From positions 310,001 through 374,000 of the forward strand of contig JASKOT010000009.1 in assembly GCA_032158125.1 (NCBI GenBank): a stretch of 64,000 nt of DNA, in the 5' to 3' direction. Under the pieces are notes generated by a model, which saw only the letters and a list, made by a program, of their open reading frames with translations, searched no databases and had not been told where the DNA came from. This document shows, in pieces, positions 20,545 through 31,555 of this stretch. Numbering within the stretch: the first letter of the stretch is position 1; each line of letters opens with the position of its first letter. This DNA comes from Papiliotrema nemorosa (lineage: Eukaryota > Basidiomycota > Tremellomycetes > Tremellales > Rhynchogastremaceae). A program made the translations under genes and the position numbers.

Positions 20545-22366
20545 ATGGCTATACCTTCTCTCGCCATCTTCTTGGGCGCGTTTGCGTCCTTTGGCGGTTT
20601 CTTATTCGGCTACGATACGTAAGATCTCTCCTTACTGGTGGCCGATCTGTGCTCATGGACAGCGGATACATTTCAGGATGTAAGGAAATGCCATACTTTA
20701 TTCAAACGTTTGGCACGCTTCAATCGGATGGATCGTACATTCTCACGTCCGGAACCAATTCTCTGATTACCTCCATCTTGTCTGCAGGTACCTTTGTCGG
20801 TGCTCTGTCTGGATCATTGGTCGGTGATGGACTGGGCCGACGATGGGGTCTGGTCTTTTACATGAGTAGGTGTCCTTGCGACCTGATCAATATGGAGGCT
20901 GATGATGAGTCCTCTTCTTCATCGGTGTGGCACTACAGACAGGATGTGCCAACCTTGCCGGATTCACTGTTGGTCGAGTCTTTGCTGGACTAGGGGTAGG
21001 AGGCACATCGTGTCTCGTACCGGTGTATCAAGCCGAATGTGCGCCCAAACAAATCCGGGGAATGGTCGTCTCAGCCTTTCAATTCTTCGTCACCGTCGGT
21101 CTGCTCATTGCTGCCGTCATTGTCAATGCCACAAAGGATCGAATGAACGCATCTTCGTATCAGATCCCTATTGGAGTACAGTTCATTTGGGGAATGATTA
21201 TCGCTGTTGGGGTCGTCTTCCTCCCGGAATCACCTCGATGGTTGATGATGAAAGATAAGAATGATCGAGCCAGACGATCTTTGTCCAGACTACTGGGTCA
21301 GCCGGAAGACTCGGTGGAAGTATCCCAGGAATACGCTACTATTGCGGCCAATCTGGAGCATGAGCGAAAGAATGGACGAGCTTCTTGGGCGGACTGTTTC
21401 AGGACAGGAGAGAGCAAGGCATTACAGCGAACCGCCACGGGTATGGCTATTCAAGCTCTGCAACAATTGACGGGCATCAACTTTATCTGTACGTCCCAAT
21501 CATACTTTCAATCCAGAAGGCTAATTTCTCAGTCTACTACGGAACCTCTTTCTTCCAAAATAGTGGAATCTCCAACCCATTCATCATCACCATCGCGACC
21601 AACGTCGTCAACACGTTCGGCACGCCTTTCGGAATGTACGCAGCGGACAAGGTCGGTCGACGACCTCTGATGATCTGGGGAGCGGTCTGGATGGCCGTCG
21701 CACAGCTCATCGTGGCTATCACAGGTACAGCAGTTTCAGCGGACAACGAAGCTGGTCAAAAAGTCCTGGTCGCTGTGAGTCACCCTGTATCTCAATCGAA
21801 ACGATGCTGACGATCAAAGTTCACGTGCATCTTCATATTTGGATTTTGTACCACTTGGGCGACCCTTGCTTGGGTGTTGACTTCCGAAATGTACCCATAC
21901 GAGATCAGAGCAAAAGGTATGTCATTGTCGACAGCCACTCAATGGTTGTTCAACTTTGGAATCGGATATGCCACTCCTTACCTGGTCGATTCCGGTCCGG
22001 GCAACGCCAATCTCGGTTCCAAAGTATTCTTCATCTGGGGAGGATGCTGTGTCATCGCTGCCATCTTTGCATTCTTGGTAAGTAGTTCTTGCGAGTATTT
22101 GACCATGTTTGGAGACTGATCAGCAGTGTATCCCAGAGACCAAACAGTTGTCGTTGGAACAGGTCGATATCCTCTTACGAAACTCGAACATCCGGAACTC
22201 CAACGCGTACCGAAAGCAAATTCTGGAACACGACATACACGATGACGAGATTGCCAATTATGGCGCAAACAAGGGCCCTTCGAGAGCCTTGCACGTGGAG
22301 AACAAGGAGAAGCACATGGGTTTGGAGAGTGACTCCAACCCCGCCGTTTCAGAGCACACTGCTTGA
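20545..22366 (+). CDS. MFS sugar transporter (hexose/polyol porter type)
   Basis: A twelve-helix major facilitator of the sugar porter family, in the plasma membrane, probably a proton-coupled or facilitative uptake carrier for a monosaccharide or polyol. From ATG 20545: IFLGAFASFGGFLFGYDT spliced to GYISGCKEMPYFIQTFG (helix 1). Then GDGLGRRWG (the loop 2-3 signature), VGRVFAGLGVGG, PESPRWLMM, QQLTGINFIFYYG after intron removal, DKVGRRPLMIWG and IPETKQLSLEQVD near the end of helix 12. All diagnostic motifs are present. The hydrophilic C-terminal tail of about 60 residues ends at 22366. At least five short introns interrupt it. Its position between a dehydrogenase, a transcription factor and a second dehydrogenase suggests substrate import for a small catabolic cluster. 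Confidence 0.88.
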
Positions 22367-22640
22367 GTGTATCGGTAGAAGTTCTATACAGACCATATGT
22401 AGCTACATTCGATGTCTCCTCGTTCTTACCTGCGAGTCTATAAGTCATGCATCGAGTCCTGATGTGCACGTTGCCCCACGAGTGGGGAGGGGGGCAATCG
22501 CCACTTTGATCGGATCAATTCCCGAGGCACGGTAGAAGTAATTGCCTCAATACCGACGATCCCCTCGTGTTTTGGCATTATTCTTCCACTCTTCTCCACC
22601 TCTTCAACACCCGGCAAGGTCGTCGAAGATCTGCTTCAAT

Positions 22641-25323
22641 ATGGGCGGGTCGGAACGACACGAGGCTGTATATCGAAGCAGTTCTGTCCATTCTGATGCG
22701 CAAAATGGTCAGCCGACATCGACCAAACGAGCCAGAGCGAGCGCAGCTTGCGAGTCTTGTCGTGGGTGTCTTTTCGCGTTGCGGTACGATCAAGCTGACC
22801 TCAAGGCACGCGAAAACTTGGTTGCGATGGTAGACGGCCTTGTGGACGATGTACACTCGAGGATAAGCCTTGTGTTTTCGAAGATCGGCCAGAACGAACC
22901 CCACTCACTCGAGTGCGCATGACGGAACTCGAGGACCGGTGAGTCTCGGCAGCCTGGTCGACCGGATGGTGCATGATCGGGCAGCTAATATGCAGAGTGG
23001 AAATGTACGAAAGGTTTATAAGAGACTTGTTGCCTGGCTTGTCCCTAGACGACACTTATAGACTTGCCAAAGAGCAAGGAGTCAACAGCGCCGTCGAGAT
23101 GGCCAAGGGTTACCTCCCGGTGAGTCAATCCCATCTCCCTTGTTTCAAGATATCTGACCGTGAAAGGTGACTCATTCACACCTCAATCAAGCTCAACCGA
23201 TCATGCCTCTTCCGCACCTACCCCATCAAGTCTCATTCGCCCCGCCAACCGACTTTCTCCCACCGCCAAACCCCTTCCAGACCCCTATCACAGCCTACCC
23301 ACCTCTTCCTGCCGGTCCCCCTCCACCCTCACTGACAGCACCACCGTACCCTTCAAACACTCCCCGACGCAACTCTGCCTCTGCCTACCCGCCTACTCGC
23401 CCCGCTTCACCCTCACATGCCGATACCCCGTTCAATCCGGAAGATTCCAAAGATGCCTCGGCGTACGAATGGCACGAAGACGTGGCTGTACCCGGGGAAG
23501 AGAACAATGTCGGCGTGAGAGGAGTCCAAGATGGAATGGGAGGTGCGTTGGGGGAACAAGGTGTCAGCTATATGGGTTTATCGTCCGGTGCGACCTTTTT
23601 GAACGCTATAAGGAGGTTATCCAGTCAACCAATCTTCTCGGCGTCACCTAGTAATCCACTGATGGATGCTTCATTCGATATTGCTTCGTTTTTGGGTGGA
23701 CTTCCGAAGAATAAACAACCGGCCATTCGCCCAGCCATGAGGATACCGCCCCTGGTGGAAGTATATCCCCTCGTTGACAGCTATTTCAAGTATTTCCGTT
23801 AGTCATTTCAGAATTCTTGTACAGGGCGAAACTGACACGCAGACTCGTTGACGCCCCTTGTACATGAACCGACTATTCGAGCACAGGTCTTTGGGGCCAT
23901 CCCTCTGTCTGCCAAACCCGGTGCAAACGTCTTGATGAACATGATCTTCGCCATGGGCGCTTTCGACCTCGCCACGGTGGATGGAATAGACGACGGAGAT
24001 CGGTTCTACCAAGCCGCGTGGGCAGCCTTACAGCGAGACATGCTGGAACAGGGGACGTTGGAGCTCGTCCAAGGGTTAGGGATCATGGCAAACTACCTGC
24101 AACGGAGCAATCGACCCAATGCCGGGTACATCTGTCTAGGTATCGCGATCCGGATGGCGCTTGCCCTCGGTCTTCATATGCCAACGACGAGTCAACGCTC
24201 CACACCATTGGAAAAGGAAATGAGGACGAGGGTGTGGTGGGCACTGGTCACGCTCGAAGCCGGTTGTTCAGTCACATTCGGTCGACCCCATGCTCTGGGT
24301 ACGGCGGCACTCAAGACTGTCCCTCTGCCGATCAACTGCGACGACGAACACCTCACAGTCTCAACACATGACACACCCATCGACGTGCAATATTCTACAA
24401 GGTATTCCGCACTCATCGTCCAATCCCACCTCGCCCGCGCGACATGCAGCGTACACGACAGAATCTTACAGTCCAGTCCGGCACCTTCGATTGAACAGGT
24501 AAAATGGTGTGATGATCGCATCGTCTCCGTCGTCCGGGATCTCCCGCCTTTCATGCTCGATGTTCAAGGTGGACCATTCCGCCTCGCTAAGTCTGTCCAG
24601 GTCTGGCGATCTAGGGATTTCAGAGCGATCCTCTATCGGCCAGTCTTGTTGGCTGCAGCATGGGATGCCAGCAGGCGGAAAAAGCTCATGCCGGTGATCC
24701 AGGGTGCTATAGCGTAAGCCAGTCTTCTTGGACCGTGCTGAGACGCAGAACATGTCGAACTTTGGCCCAAGAGAATCTCAGGGACATCGCCGATTTCGTC
24801 GCCACGGAGAACGACCCGAGCAGAGGCAGCGAGTGGTACACGCTATATTTCGCTTTCCAGGCGTCTTTGACGTTGCTCCTCTCGGTGGTCTGGGAACCTT
24901 CGCATGCGGACGCTTCAAGCTGGCGAGCGAGTATCCTGACCACCGCTGGCTGGTTCCGCCAATTGCACTCGATGAAACGGGTACGTAGACTACGCAGAGG
25001 AATCTTCAAAGCTAACAGCCCAGCTGGGAACGTCATATGCTCAGATACTCGAGAACATTGTAGCGTCTGCTGCGACCCCCAACGACCCCATCCTTTCTGG
25101 AGGTTTGAACAATCCGTCATCTGGCAGTCCCCTCGATTTCAGCAACATGATCACGTCAAACGGTACAGGTGTATTTCCACAAGCCAACACTCTCGATGTG
25201 GATAGGTACTGGTCCGAGATCTGGGGCAACGAGTTAGCTCCGGCGAATCTGAATTCGGGCGGATGGGAGCAGATCTTTAATAGCTTGGGACAAGGATTTA
25301 ATGGTAATCTTAATGCGTCATGA
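22641..25323 (+). CDS. Zn2Cys6 fungal transcription factor with fungal-specific TF domain
   Basis: A GAL4-type DNA-binding regulator. The zinc cluster is invisible in any single frame. Exon 1 (22641-22761) ends in ACESC and splices over a 44-nt intron (22762-22805, AAG acceptor) into RTRKLGCDGRRPCGRC, then TLEDKPC. This gives the exact C-x2-C-x6-C-x5-C-x2-C-x6-C spacing. A short coiled-coil-like segment follows (RMTELEDRVEMYERFIRDLL). A long Pro-rich linker (exon 23167-23797) precedes the fungal_trans domain: SYFKYFHSLTPLVHEPTI, GIAIRMALALGLHM and MRTRVWWALVTLEA. Seven exons sum to about 803 aa, with a Ser/Asn-rich C-terminus. It lies between the sugar transporter and the SDR gene and is a good candidate for their local regulator, which is inference from position. 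Confidence 0.87.
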
Positions 25324-25381
25324 GGATGGCATGCATGTGACAGAAATTGAGATATTTACATATGATTTGGGCGAGACCCAT

Positions 25382-26595
25382 TTAGAAAGCTGAGATCAGC
25401 TTGAATCCAGTTTGAGGGTATTCACTCACCAGACTCCAAGAGCCATCCACCGTCTATTATGAATTCGGTACCAGTGACGTATTGGTTCTGCTGTCAGACG
25501 ACGCTCTTCCCTGTTCAAACTGTAAGCTCACCGTGGCGAGACCGAAGATGCATTGAGCATAGTCTGTAGCGTTTCCTGGTCGACCGAAGGGAATAGCCCA
25601 GTTTTCTCTAAAGTCCTTGAAGTGCTCGTTTGAACCCGTGTTGTCAGATGCAGGGATGACAGTCATTCCCTATCTCGTCAGCTCCACTGCACCTCATACG
25701 AGACGGGCCGACTGACCGAGGGGAAGTATCCTGGGCACACTACGTTGACTCGGATACCCAAGTTTCGTCGTGCAAACTCCGCTGCCAATTGGTGAGACAA
25801 GGAAATGGTAGCGGCCTTGTTGGCATTGTAGCTGAATTGACCTCGTTGAGAAGTCTTAGTGATACCGCTCATAGAAGAGAGGTTGATGATGTTTCCAGGC
25901 TCGGTGTATCCCCCGACAGTCTTGGCAGCCGCAAGCAGGGGAAGGAAAGCGAAAGCGGTAAAGTAGTAAGAGGCAGAGTTGATCTTGTAGCCGTCGACCC
26001 ATCGTTCAAAGGTTTCATTCTCGAACATGTGCTTGGAGAGCCCTTCCGGGGTCTGCTCGCATTCGTTGATGTTGGCACAAGGGAGGGAGACACCGTGGTC
26101 TACATTTCAGCTCCTATCAGGGGAAAGGGCTGAAGATGACTGACTGTTCACGAGGAGGTTTACAAACTTCTCTTCTCGCTCGATGGTCTCCTTGAACTCT
26201 ACTGATCAGACGGCAAGCCCCGGCATTGTAGCAAAACGGACATACTCTGGATACCCTCTTTGGTGCTTACATCCGCTTGGACAGGGATGATAGCTCCAGT
26301 ACCAGTCTTTGAGCTGGCCTCTCGAGCAGCAGCTTGGAGAGGCTCCAATCGTCGACCGGTGATGTAGACTTTGGCACCATTGTCCGCGAGCGCATTGGCA
26401 GTGACGAGACCGAGACCCGTTCCTCCACCAGTGACTATCATGAGTCAGACACATCGTGCGTGTTCAAGAGGTGTGCTCACCGATAGTGACCCAGCCAGCG
26501 ACGTTGAAGAGCTTGGTGATGTGAAGAGCACCCTCTCCGGCCGACTGGAACAGAGCTCCAGAAGACTCATCTTTCCTAGTTTGCGCAGCGGTCAT
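25382..26595 (-). CDS. Short-chain dehydrogenase/reductase (SDR)
   Basis: A classical SDR oxidoreductase using NAD(P). The start at 26595 reads MTAAQTRKDES and soon reaches KLFNVAGWVTI; after an intron, VTGGGTGLGLVTANALADNG supplies the TGGGxGxG nucleotide-binding motif. Then VYITGRRLEPL, VQADVSTKEG, LLVNNHGVS (NNxG type), IINLSSMSG with the catalytic Ser, and the catalytic YNANK. The C-terminus has VTGTEFIIDGGWLLES, the usual SDR end. A short last exon probably adds the final two residues, with TAA at 25382-25384. Otherwise translation would stop a few codons after ESGE. The ends of this gene and the transcription factor are only about 58 bp apart. Substrate unknown; cluster context suggests a sugar or polyol derivative. 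Confidence 0.85.
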
Positions 26596-27011
26596 GATTG
26601 TTCAGACTTTGGATTTGGAGGGCAGTGGGAAGATTTTGAGAGGTACCAGATGGGTAGAGAACGGGATAGAAGAAGTCGACAAGGCCCGCCTTTGGCTGGA
26701 GAGTGATGAGCCGATGATAGACGGACCATTCTCTCGACGTGACGTCGGCGTCATCCGAACACTTCGGAACACAGTCTGCGAAGGATGGCTCGGATCACTG
26801 TTTACCGGAAAACTGTCAGCCGAGATTCGGTACGAGTCACGTGATCATCTCGGTCTCGACGGGTGCCGTGGTGGAGGTCTCATGATGGGATTGACCCTTT
26901 CATAGTACTCTCAAAGTGCAAAGGCATCATTTGGGAGACGTAAAGGTGGTCAGGAGCTACACAAGAGCTCGTGAATATTGGTAGGAGAGTCCTGTGCGAG
27001 CCGTCTGTGCG
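26596..27011. promoter_or_regulatory. Divergent promoter between the SDR and P-loop kinase genes
   Basis: About 415 bp between two start codons. It contains the palindrome TCACGTGA at 26837-26844. Confidence 0.4.
26837..26844. promoter_or_regulatory. TCACGTGA palindrome, bHLH-type site
   Basis: A perfect 8-bp E-box palindrome about 175 bp before the kinase start and 240 bp before the SDR start. CBF1/USF-type bHLH factors bind this sequence; binding here is inferred. Confidence 0.4.
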
Positions 27012-27887
27012 ATGCAGAGCCAAGTGGAGCACCTGGCCAGAAAGATCGTCGAGCAATCTCAGAGGTTTGTCTTGCGCTCCAAATACGAGGCAGCGTGTGA
27101 CTGATCAGTGTAGGGTCAATGATGGGGAGAGGTACCTCGTCGCCATCGCTGGGTAAGCTATCAGCAATCGTTTTCATCGCATCGACTATACTGACAAGGT
27201 GCAGACCGCCGGGAAGTGGGAAATCCACAGTGGTAGAACCCTTATTGCGGCGGGTCAATCAGCTCTTGTCTGAAACCACCGACATTGGCGAGACGGATGG
27301 TACGTTGAAAGAAGCCGCGATATGTGTCAGTCTAGACGGATGGCACTTGTATCGACACGAATTGGACGCCATGCCTGATCCAGAGCTAGCCCATTGGCGA
27401 AGAGTGAGCTATACCTTCCCATAGACCGACTAGGCTGACATGACAGGGAGCGGCATTCACGTTCGACCATGAGAAATACCTCGCCTTTGTCAAGTCCCTC
27501 CGCTCATCTTCCAAAACGCCCATTCCTTTCTTCCTCTTTGATCATGCCCTCAAAGACCCCTCTCCAGCTCCTCATCCCGTCACTTCCGATCACAAGGTCG
27601 TCATAATAGAGGGATTGTATACACTACTAGATAGACCTGGATGGAGAGAAGCGGGGGAGATGATGGATATGAAAGTGTGGATAGAGGTGGAGAGGACGAC
27701 GGCGAGGGAGAGGTTGGTACAGAGGAATTTTAGGGCTGGGATCAGTGAGACTGTCGAGCAGAGTGGAGTGAGGGTGGATCAGAGTGATATGCTCAATGGA
27801 GAGGAGGTGAGAAAGTATAGACTGGAACCAACGGACATTGTATACTCTATCGATGAGAAGCAGGCCTCGACGGAGAGACTGAGTTGA
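27012..27887 (+). CDS. P-loop kinase of the uridine kinase/phosphoribulokinase superfamily (YFH7-like)
   Basis: A small-molecule kinase. The start is ATG 27012 (MQSQVEHLARKIVEQSQR). Two short introns then lead to VNDGERYLVAIAGPPGSGKS, a complete Walker A motif that exists only after splicing. Further features are SLDGWHLYRHELD (a Walker-B-like Asp and lid region as in YFH7), GAAFTFDHEKYLAFVKSL, and VVIIEGLYTLLDRPGW with a conserved EGLY segment. An Arg-rich lid helix (RLVQRNFRAGISET) precedes RLEPTDIVYSIDE near the end at 27887. About 250 aa, similar to yeast YFH7 and nucleoside or pantothenate-type kinases. The phosphorylated substrate is not known for the fungal branch and is not predicted here. 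Confidence 0.8.
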
Positions 27888-28058
27888 CTTGATTCAGGCG
27901 GTTGTATCCTGCCAGTAGCTGACCTCCCGACGTCCAGTGCGCATGCATCTCTCTCTCTCTCATGTACCATGCCAAAGTGCTTTCCGTCGACCCAAGCTCT
28001 AGCTGTCCATGCATGAGGATGGCGAAAGCGGGTTTACAGCAAGGAGGTCAGTCGGGGG

Positions 28059-28066
28059 TCACGTGA
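28059..28066. promoter_or_regulatory. TCACGTGA palindrome upstream of DSS1
   Basis: The perfect palindrome sits about 80 bp before the DSS1 start at 28144, in a spacer of about 255 bp. This places it in the core promoter or leader. Confidence 0.42.
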
Positions 28067-28143
28067 TACGATCCTGTCATCTGTGTTTTCAGAAAGTTGA
28101 CGGGACCTCGACGATCGACCTTGTATACCTCGAATACTGCATC

Positions 28144-31100
28144 ATGCCTACCAGCATGAGCTCTCGGACGCTTCCTAGAGCTGTCAAAGCCTCGACAAGC
28201 TCATTGATATCCGTACGGCACAAACATCAAGCATCCACCAATTTCCCCCGCAAACGACGTCCTCATAATTTCTACGACCAACAATTAGCACTGATCGATT
28301 CCGCCGCTGAGACTCCTGCCATCGCATCACCCGAAGACGAGCCCGAGTTCAAGTACACGCCAAAATATGTAGCTCCAAATGTCGATCATCCGTCTTACCG
28401 CAAAGAGGAGATTATGGATTTCAGGGATAGATCAGCCATGTACCCACCTGCGAAAGCGGTTCAGCGGTTCGACAAGCTCAGACATGCTCGACAATTAGGT
28501 ATACAACATACGGATCTTAACAAGAAGAAGAAACAGCGATTTCCACTACCTACTGTACCTGTGAGGCTGGAGACCAAGGTGGAGCCGGACAAAGTGCAGT
28601 ATCAACCGGGCAAAGTCGCCGTGACGATTGAACGGAGAGAGTTCTTCGAGGGTGAAGAAGGCGCGATGGAGGAGATGGATTGGTCTGGATCCAATGGAGA
28701 GAAAGTGGAGACTGAAATTGGGAGAGTGGTCGAGGTCCGACGGTGAGTCGAGCATTCTAACGACGTTTATACCTGCCATCTGCTAATGTGAAGGGCGGGA
28801 CGAACGAGTATAGGGATGATCCTCGCGTCATTGTACATCTCAGGTCGACACCGATTACTCCTGCTCAAATCTACAGGGGAGATCTGGCCAATAGCGACCA
28901 ACGATGTCATGTTCCGAATGCCATCTTCTCTCATCAACCCTGCGTTGGCCGAGGCATGCTGGTCCCCTGAATTGGTCGATCTTTGGGCACAAGGAGACGA
29001 AGCGAGTGGATCAGAAGTCAGCGCGGCCATGGCACCCATGCAGGAGGCTCGACGAAAGACGGCGATGATCTTGCGAAAGATCTCACGAGAGACGGAAAGG
29101 ATGTGCGGGAAGATGCTGGGGGATATTGGTCGATCTAAAATTGGTGGTCTGGAAGGATTATGGGAAAGGATTGCGCCGGAAGATGAGACTGCCACTGGGT
29201 CGATCACCGCTGTTGAAGCTGCAGAGAATATCCTCAATGCCGCTCGAGAGGAAGGAGCGGACCCAATCGTGGTCAAACCTCATACTTTACCCGCCTACGC
29301 CGCACATATGATCCTGATGAACCGGCCCGACCTGTTTTTGGCGGACGATATCAACATGGCCGATTCTGGTGTGTTTTACGTCAAGAGTCGAGAGGACAGG
29401 GCGATCCTAGCTCAAGTCAGCCGAATCATCGACGGGCAATCGGTTGAGGATCAAGCGGTCTTTAGCCGATTCATCGAAAAGGCGCGAAAGGTGGTCCAAG
29501 TTTCGCAAAAGGCTCGCGAGGAGAATACGGGCAATGTGGAAGAGTACAAGGAGGTCGAGCACGATATACCAGATTGGACCAAAGAGGAAAAATCGATCAT
29601 CATGGTGATGCTTTCGAGACTTTACGCTATGCGACAGCTACAGATCCAAGAGGCCGAGGCGTTCGCAGTGACGGTCATGAAGCTGCTCAAGACGTACACG
29701 GGACAACAGATGGACGTGGGTCTGATCCAGCAATGTCTCATCGACATGGGTGTAGTCCCTCCCTGGGATACTTTGAAAGAGTCTACGGCGAGGCAAGATG
29801 CTCAAAGAGGCTTCACGATTTCTCAACAGAAAGGCGAGAAAACGATCGATGATTTGCTTAAAGGCAACGAGCTCGACGAGCTGCGGCATGATTTCACGTC
29901 TCAAAAGGTGTTTGTCATTGACGACGCGAGCGCTTCCGAGCTGGATGATGGAATCTCGGTCGAGAGGATCCATGACTCGGAAGACATCTGGGTTCACGTA
30001 CACATTGCCGATCCCACCCGGTTCATCTCACCAAACAGTACCATCGCGGCCAAGGCATCTTTCCAGGGTACATCGCTGTACCTCCCTGAAAGGCAGGTTC
30101 CACTTTTCCCCGTCGAGGTGATCATGAAGGAGTTGTCTCTTGGCGCCAATGTGTCTACCAACGATGGCGCTCAGGGGACTATGACCTTTTCGTCTCGATT
30201 GTCGCCACGCGGAGAGGTTGTGGATTCTACGGTACGCATGGGATGGATCAAACAGCCCACTCTGGTGACCTATGATGCTGTCAACAAGGCTCTAGGCGTA
30301 GAGGGATACTCCACCACGAGACCACTGGGCACTCCCTCGATCTTGGCACAAAAGCCAAAGGCAGAATCAGTCGTCAGCCCGGAAGATCTGGACGATTTGA
30401 GGACATTACAACATTTCGCAACTGCTCACAGGCGCCACCGACTGAAGAATGCTGGATTGGATTACAGTCGAAATCAAGCCAATGTCAACGTCTTGACCAC
30501 ACGACCAGATTGGTCCGGAAATGTATTCAAAATGTCCGGTATACCCGATCGACCTCGAATTTTCGCTGGGCAGCCCATCACAGATTACTCTGTCTCCAAC
30601 GTCGCTACAACGTTCAAAGAACTGTCCTCGACAATGATGGTCGCGGAAATGATGATCATGTCTGGACGTACTGCCGCTCGATTCTGTGGACAGCGAAACT
30701 TGCCCGTACCCTATCGAGTCTCTGCTGCACCTAGTCTGGTCGCCCTACCCGGTCAACCTGCCATTACATTGGAAGAATTGCTCGCAAAACGGAACCCCGA
30801 CTCGTTGATGGTCGACAATTCACTTTTGTCCGCTTCCAACGCACTATTCTTGGCTGGTTCAGTCAGCTTGATACCGGGAGAACACTGGTCTATGGGTTTC
30901 ACCGACAAGACTGGATACGTCAGATCCACCTCGCCTCTACGGAGATTCGACGATATGATCATCCATTGGCAGATCAAGTCTGCACTAGCGAAAGAGCGAG
31001 GGTTGTCATCTCCACATGCCAAAGAGCTCACCCAGGAAGAAGTGCAGACTTTGGTCAATCGGTGTGACCCAGCATCGAGAAAAGCCAGAAGGGCAGGTAT

Positions 31101-31410
31101 AACAGCCAATGAATGGTGGCAGGCTGGTGTACTTCAAGCGAGTATGAACAATCAACGTAAAGAGGGGTACGAGTTTGGACAAGATACAGTGGATTTGACG
31201 AAACCTTTGACGGCATTGGTGACGGGTTCGACTATTTATGCCTCGGCGTCGATCAATACTACCCCGGTACATATACCCGCTTTGGGTCTCAATGCGAGAA
31301 TCCCGCAAAGGAAGAAGATGGACTGGACGACGGGGCAGGAGATCCAGGTTGTGCTGAGTCAAGCGAGACAATTCCCTTCGCCAATCGTGGATGTGTACGA
31401 GGTGGACTAG
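28144..31410 (+). CDS. DSS1: Mitochondrial 3'-5' exoribonuclease (DSS1/MSU1-type RNase II)
   Basis: The catalytic subunit of the mitochondrial degradosome, working with the SUV3 helicase on mitochondrial RNA turnover. I start at ATG 28144 because MPTSMSSRTLPRAVKASTSS is a basic, Ser-rich, acid-free mitochondrial targeting sequence. A frame extension to 28009 is less likely. One intron (28743-28793, AAG acceptor) joins VVEVRR to AGRTSIGMILASLYISGRHR, giving about 1071 aa. The RNB domain contains the RNase II active-site signature DDASASELDDGIS near residue 580, then IWVHVHIADPTRFISPNS and LPVPYRVSAAP. A conserved late motif is GYVRSTSPLRRFDDMIIHWQ. A C-terminal S1-like strand ends at 31410. 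It converges with SF3B4, about 145 bp apart. Confidence 0.9.
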
Positions 31411-31555
31411 GGAGGATGGTGGGTGCGGTAGAACACGTTAGAAATCTCAAAGCAATCAAGGCCATTGTAAACCATTGTTGTGACGATAATGCTCATGAAA
31501 TCACATCTCAATGCAAAAAAGTATACAAATCCGTCGTGATAATCTCCTCTTACGC

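Noticed and set aside
23160..23651. 163-codon plus-strand frame overlapping the transcription factor linker
   Set aside because: Alternate frame of a Pro-rich coding exon; the frame that links zinc cluster and fungal_trans domain is the real one.
27949..27961. CT dinucleotide repeat
   Set aside because: Only about six units; too short to be informative.
28009..28143. Upstream ATG extending DSS1 by 45 codons
   Set aside because: The extension reads through the TCACGTGA promoter element and would bury the mitochondrial targeting sequence.
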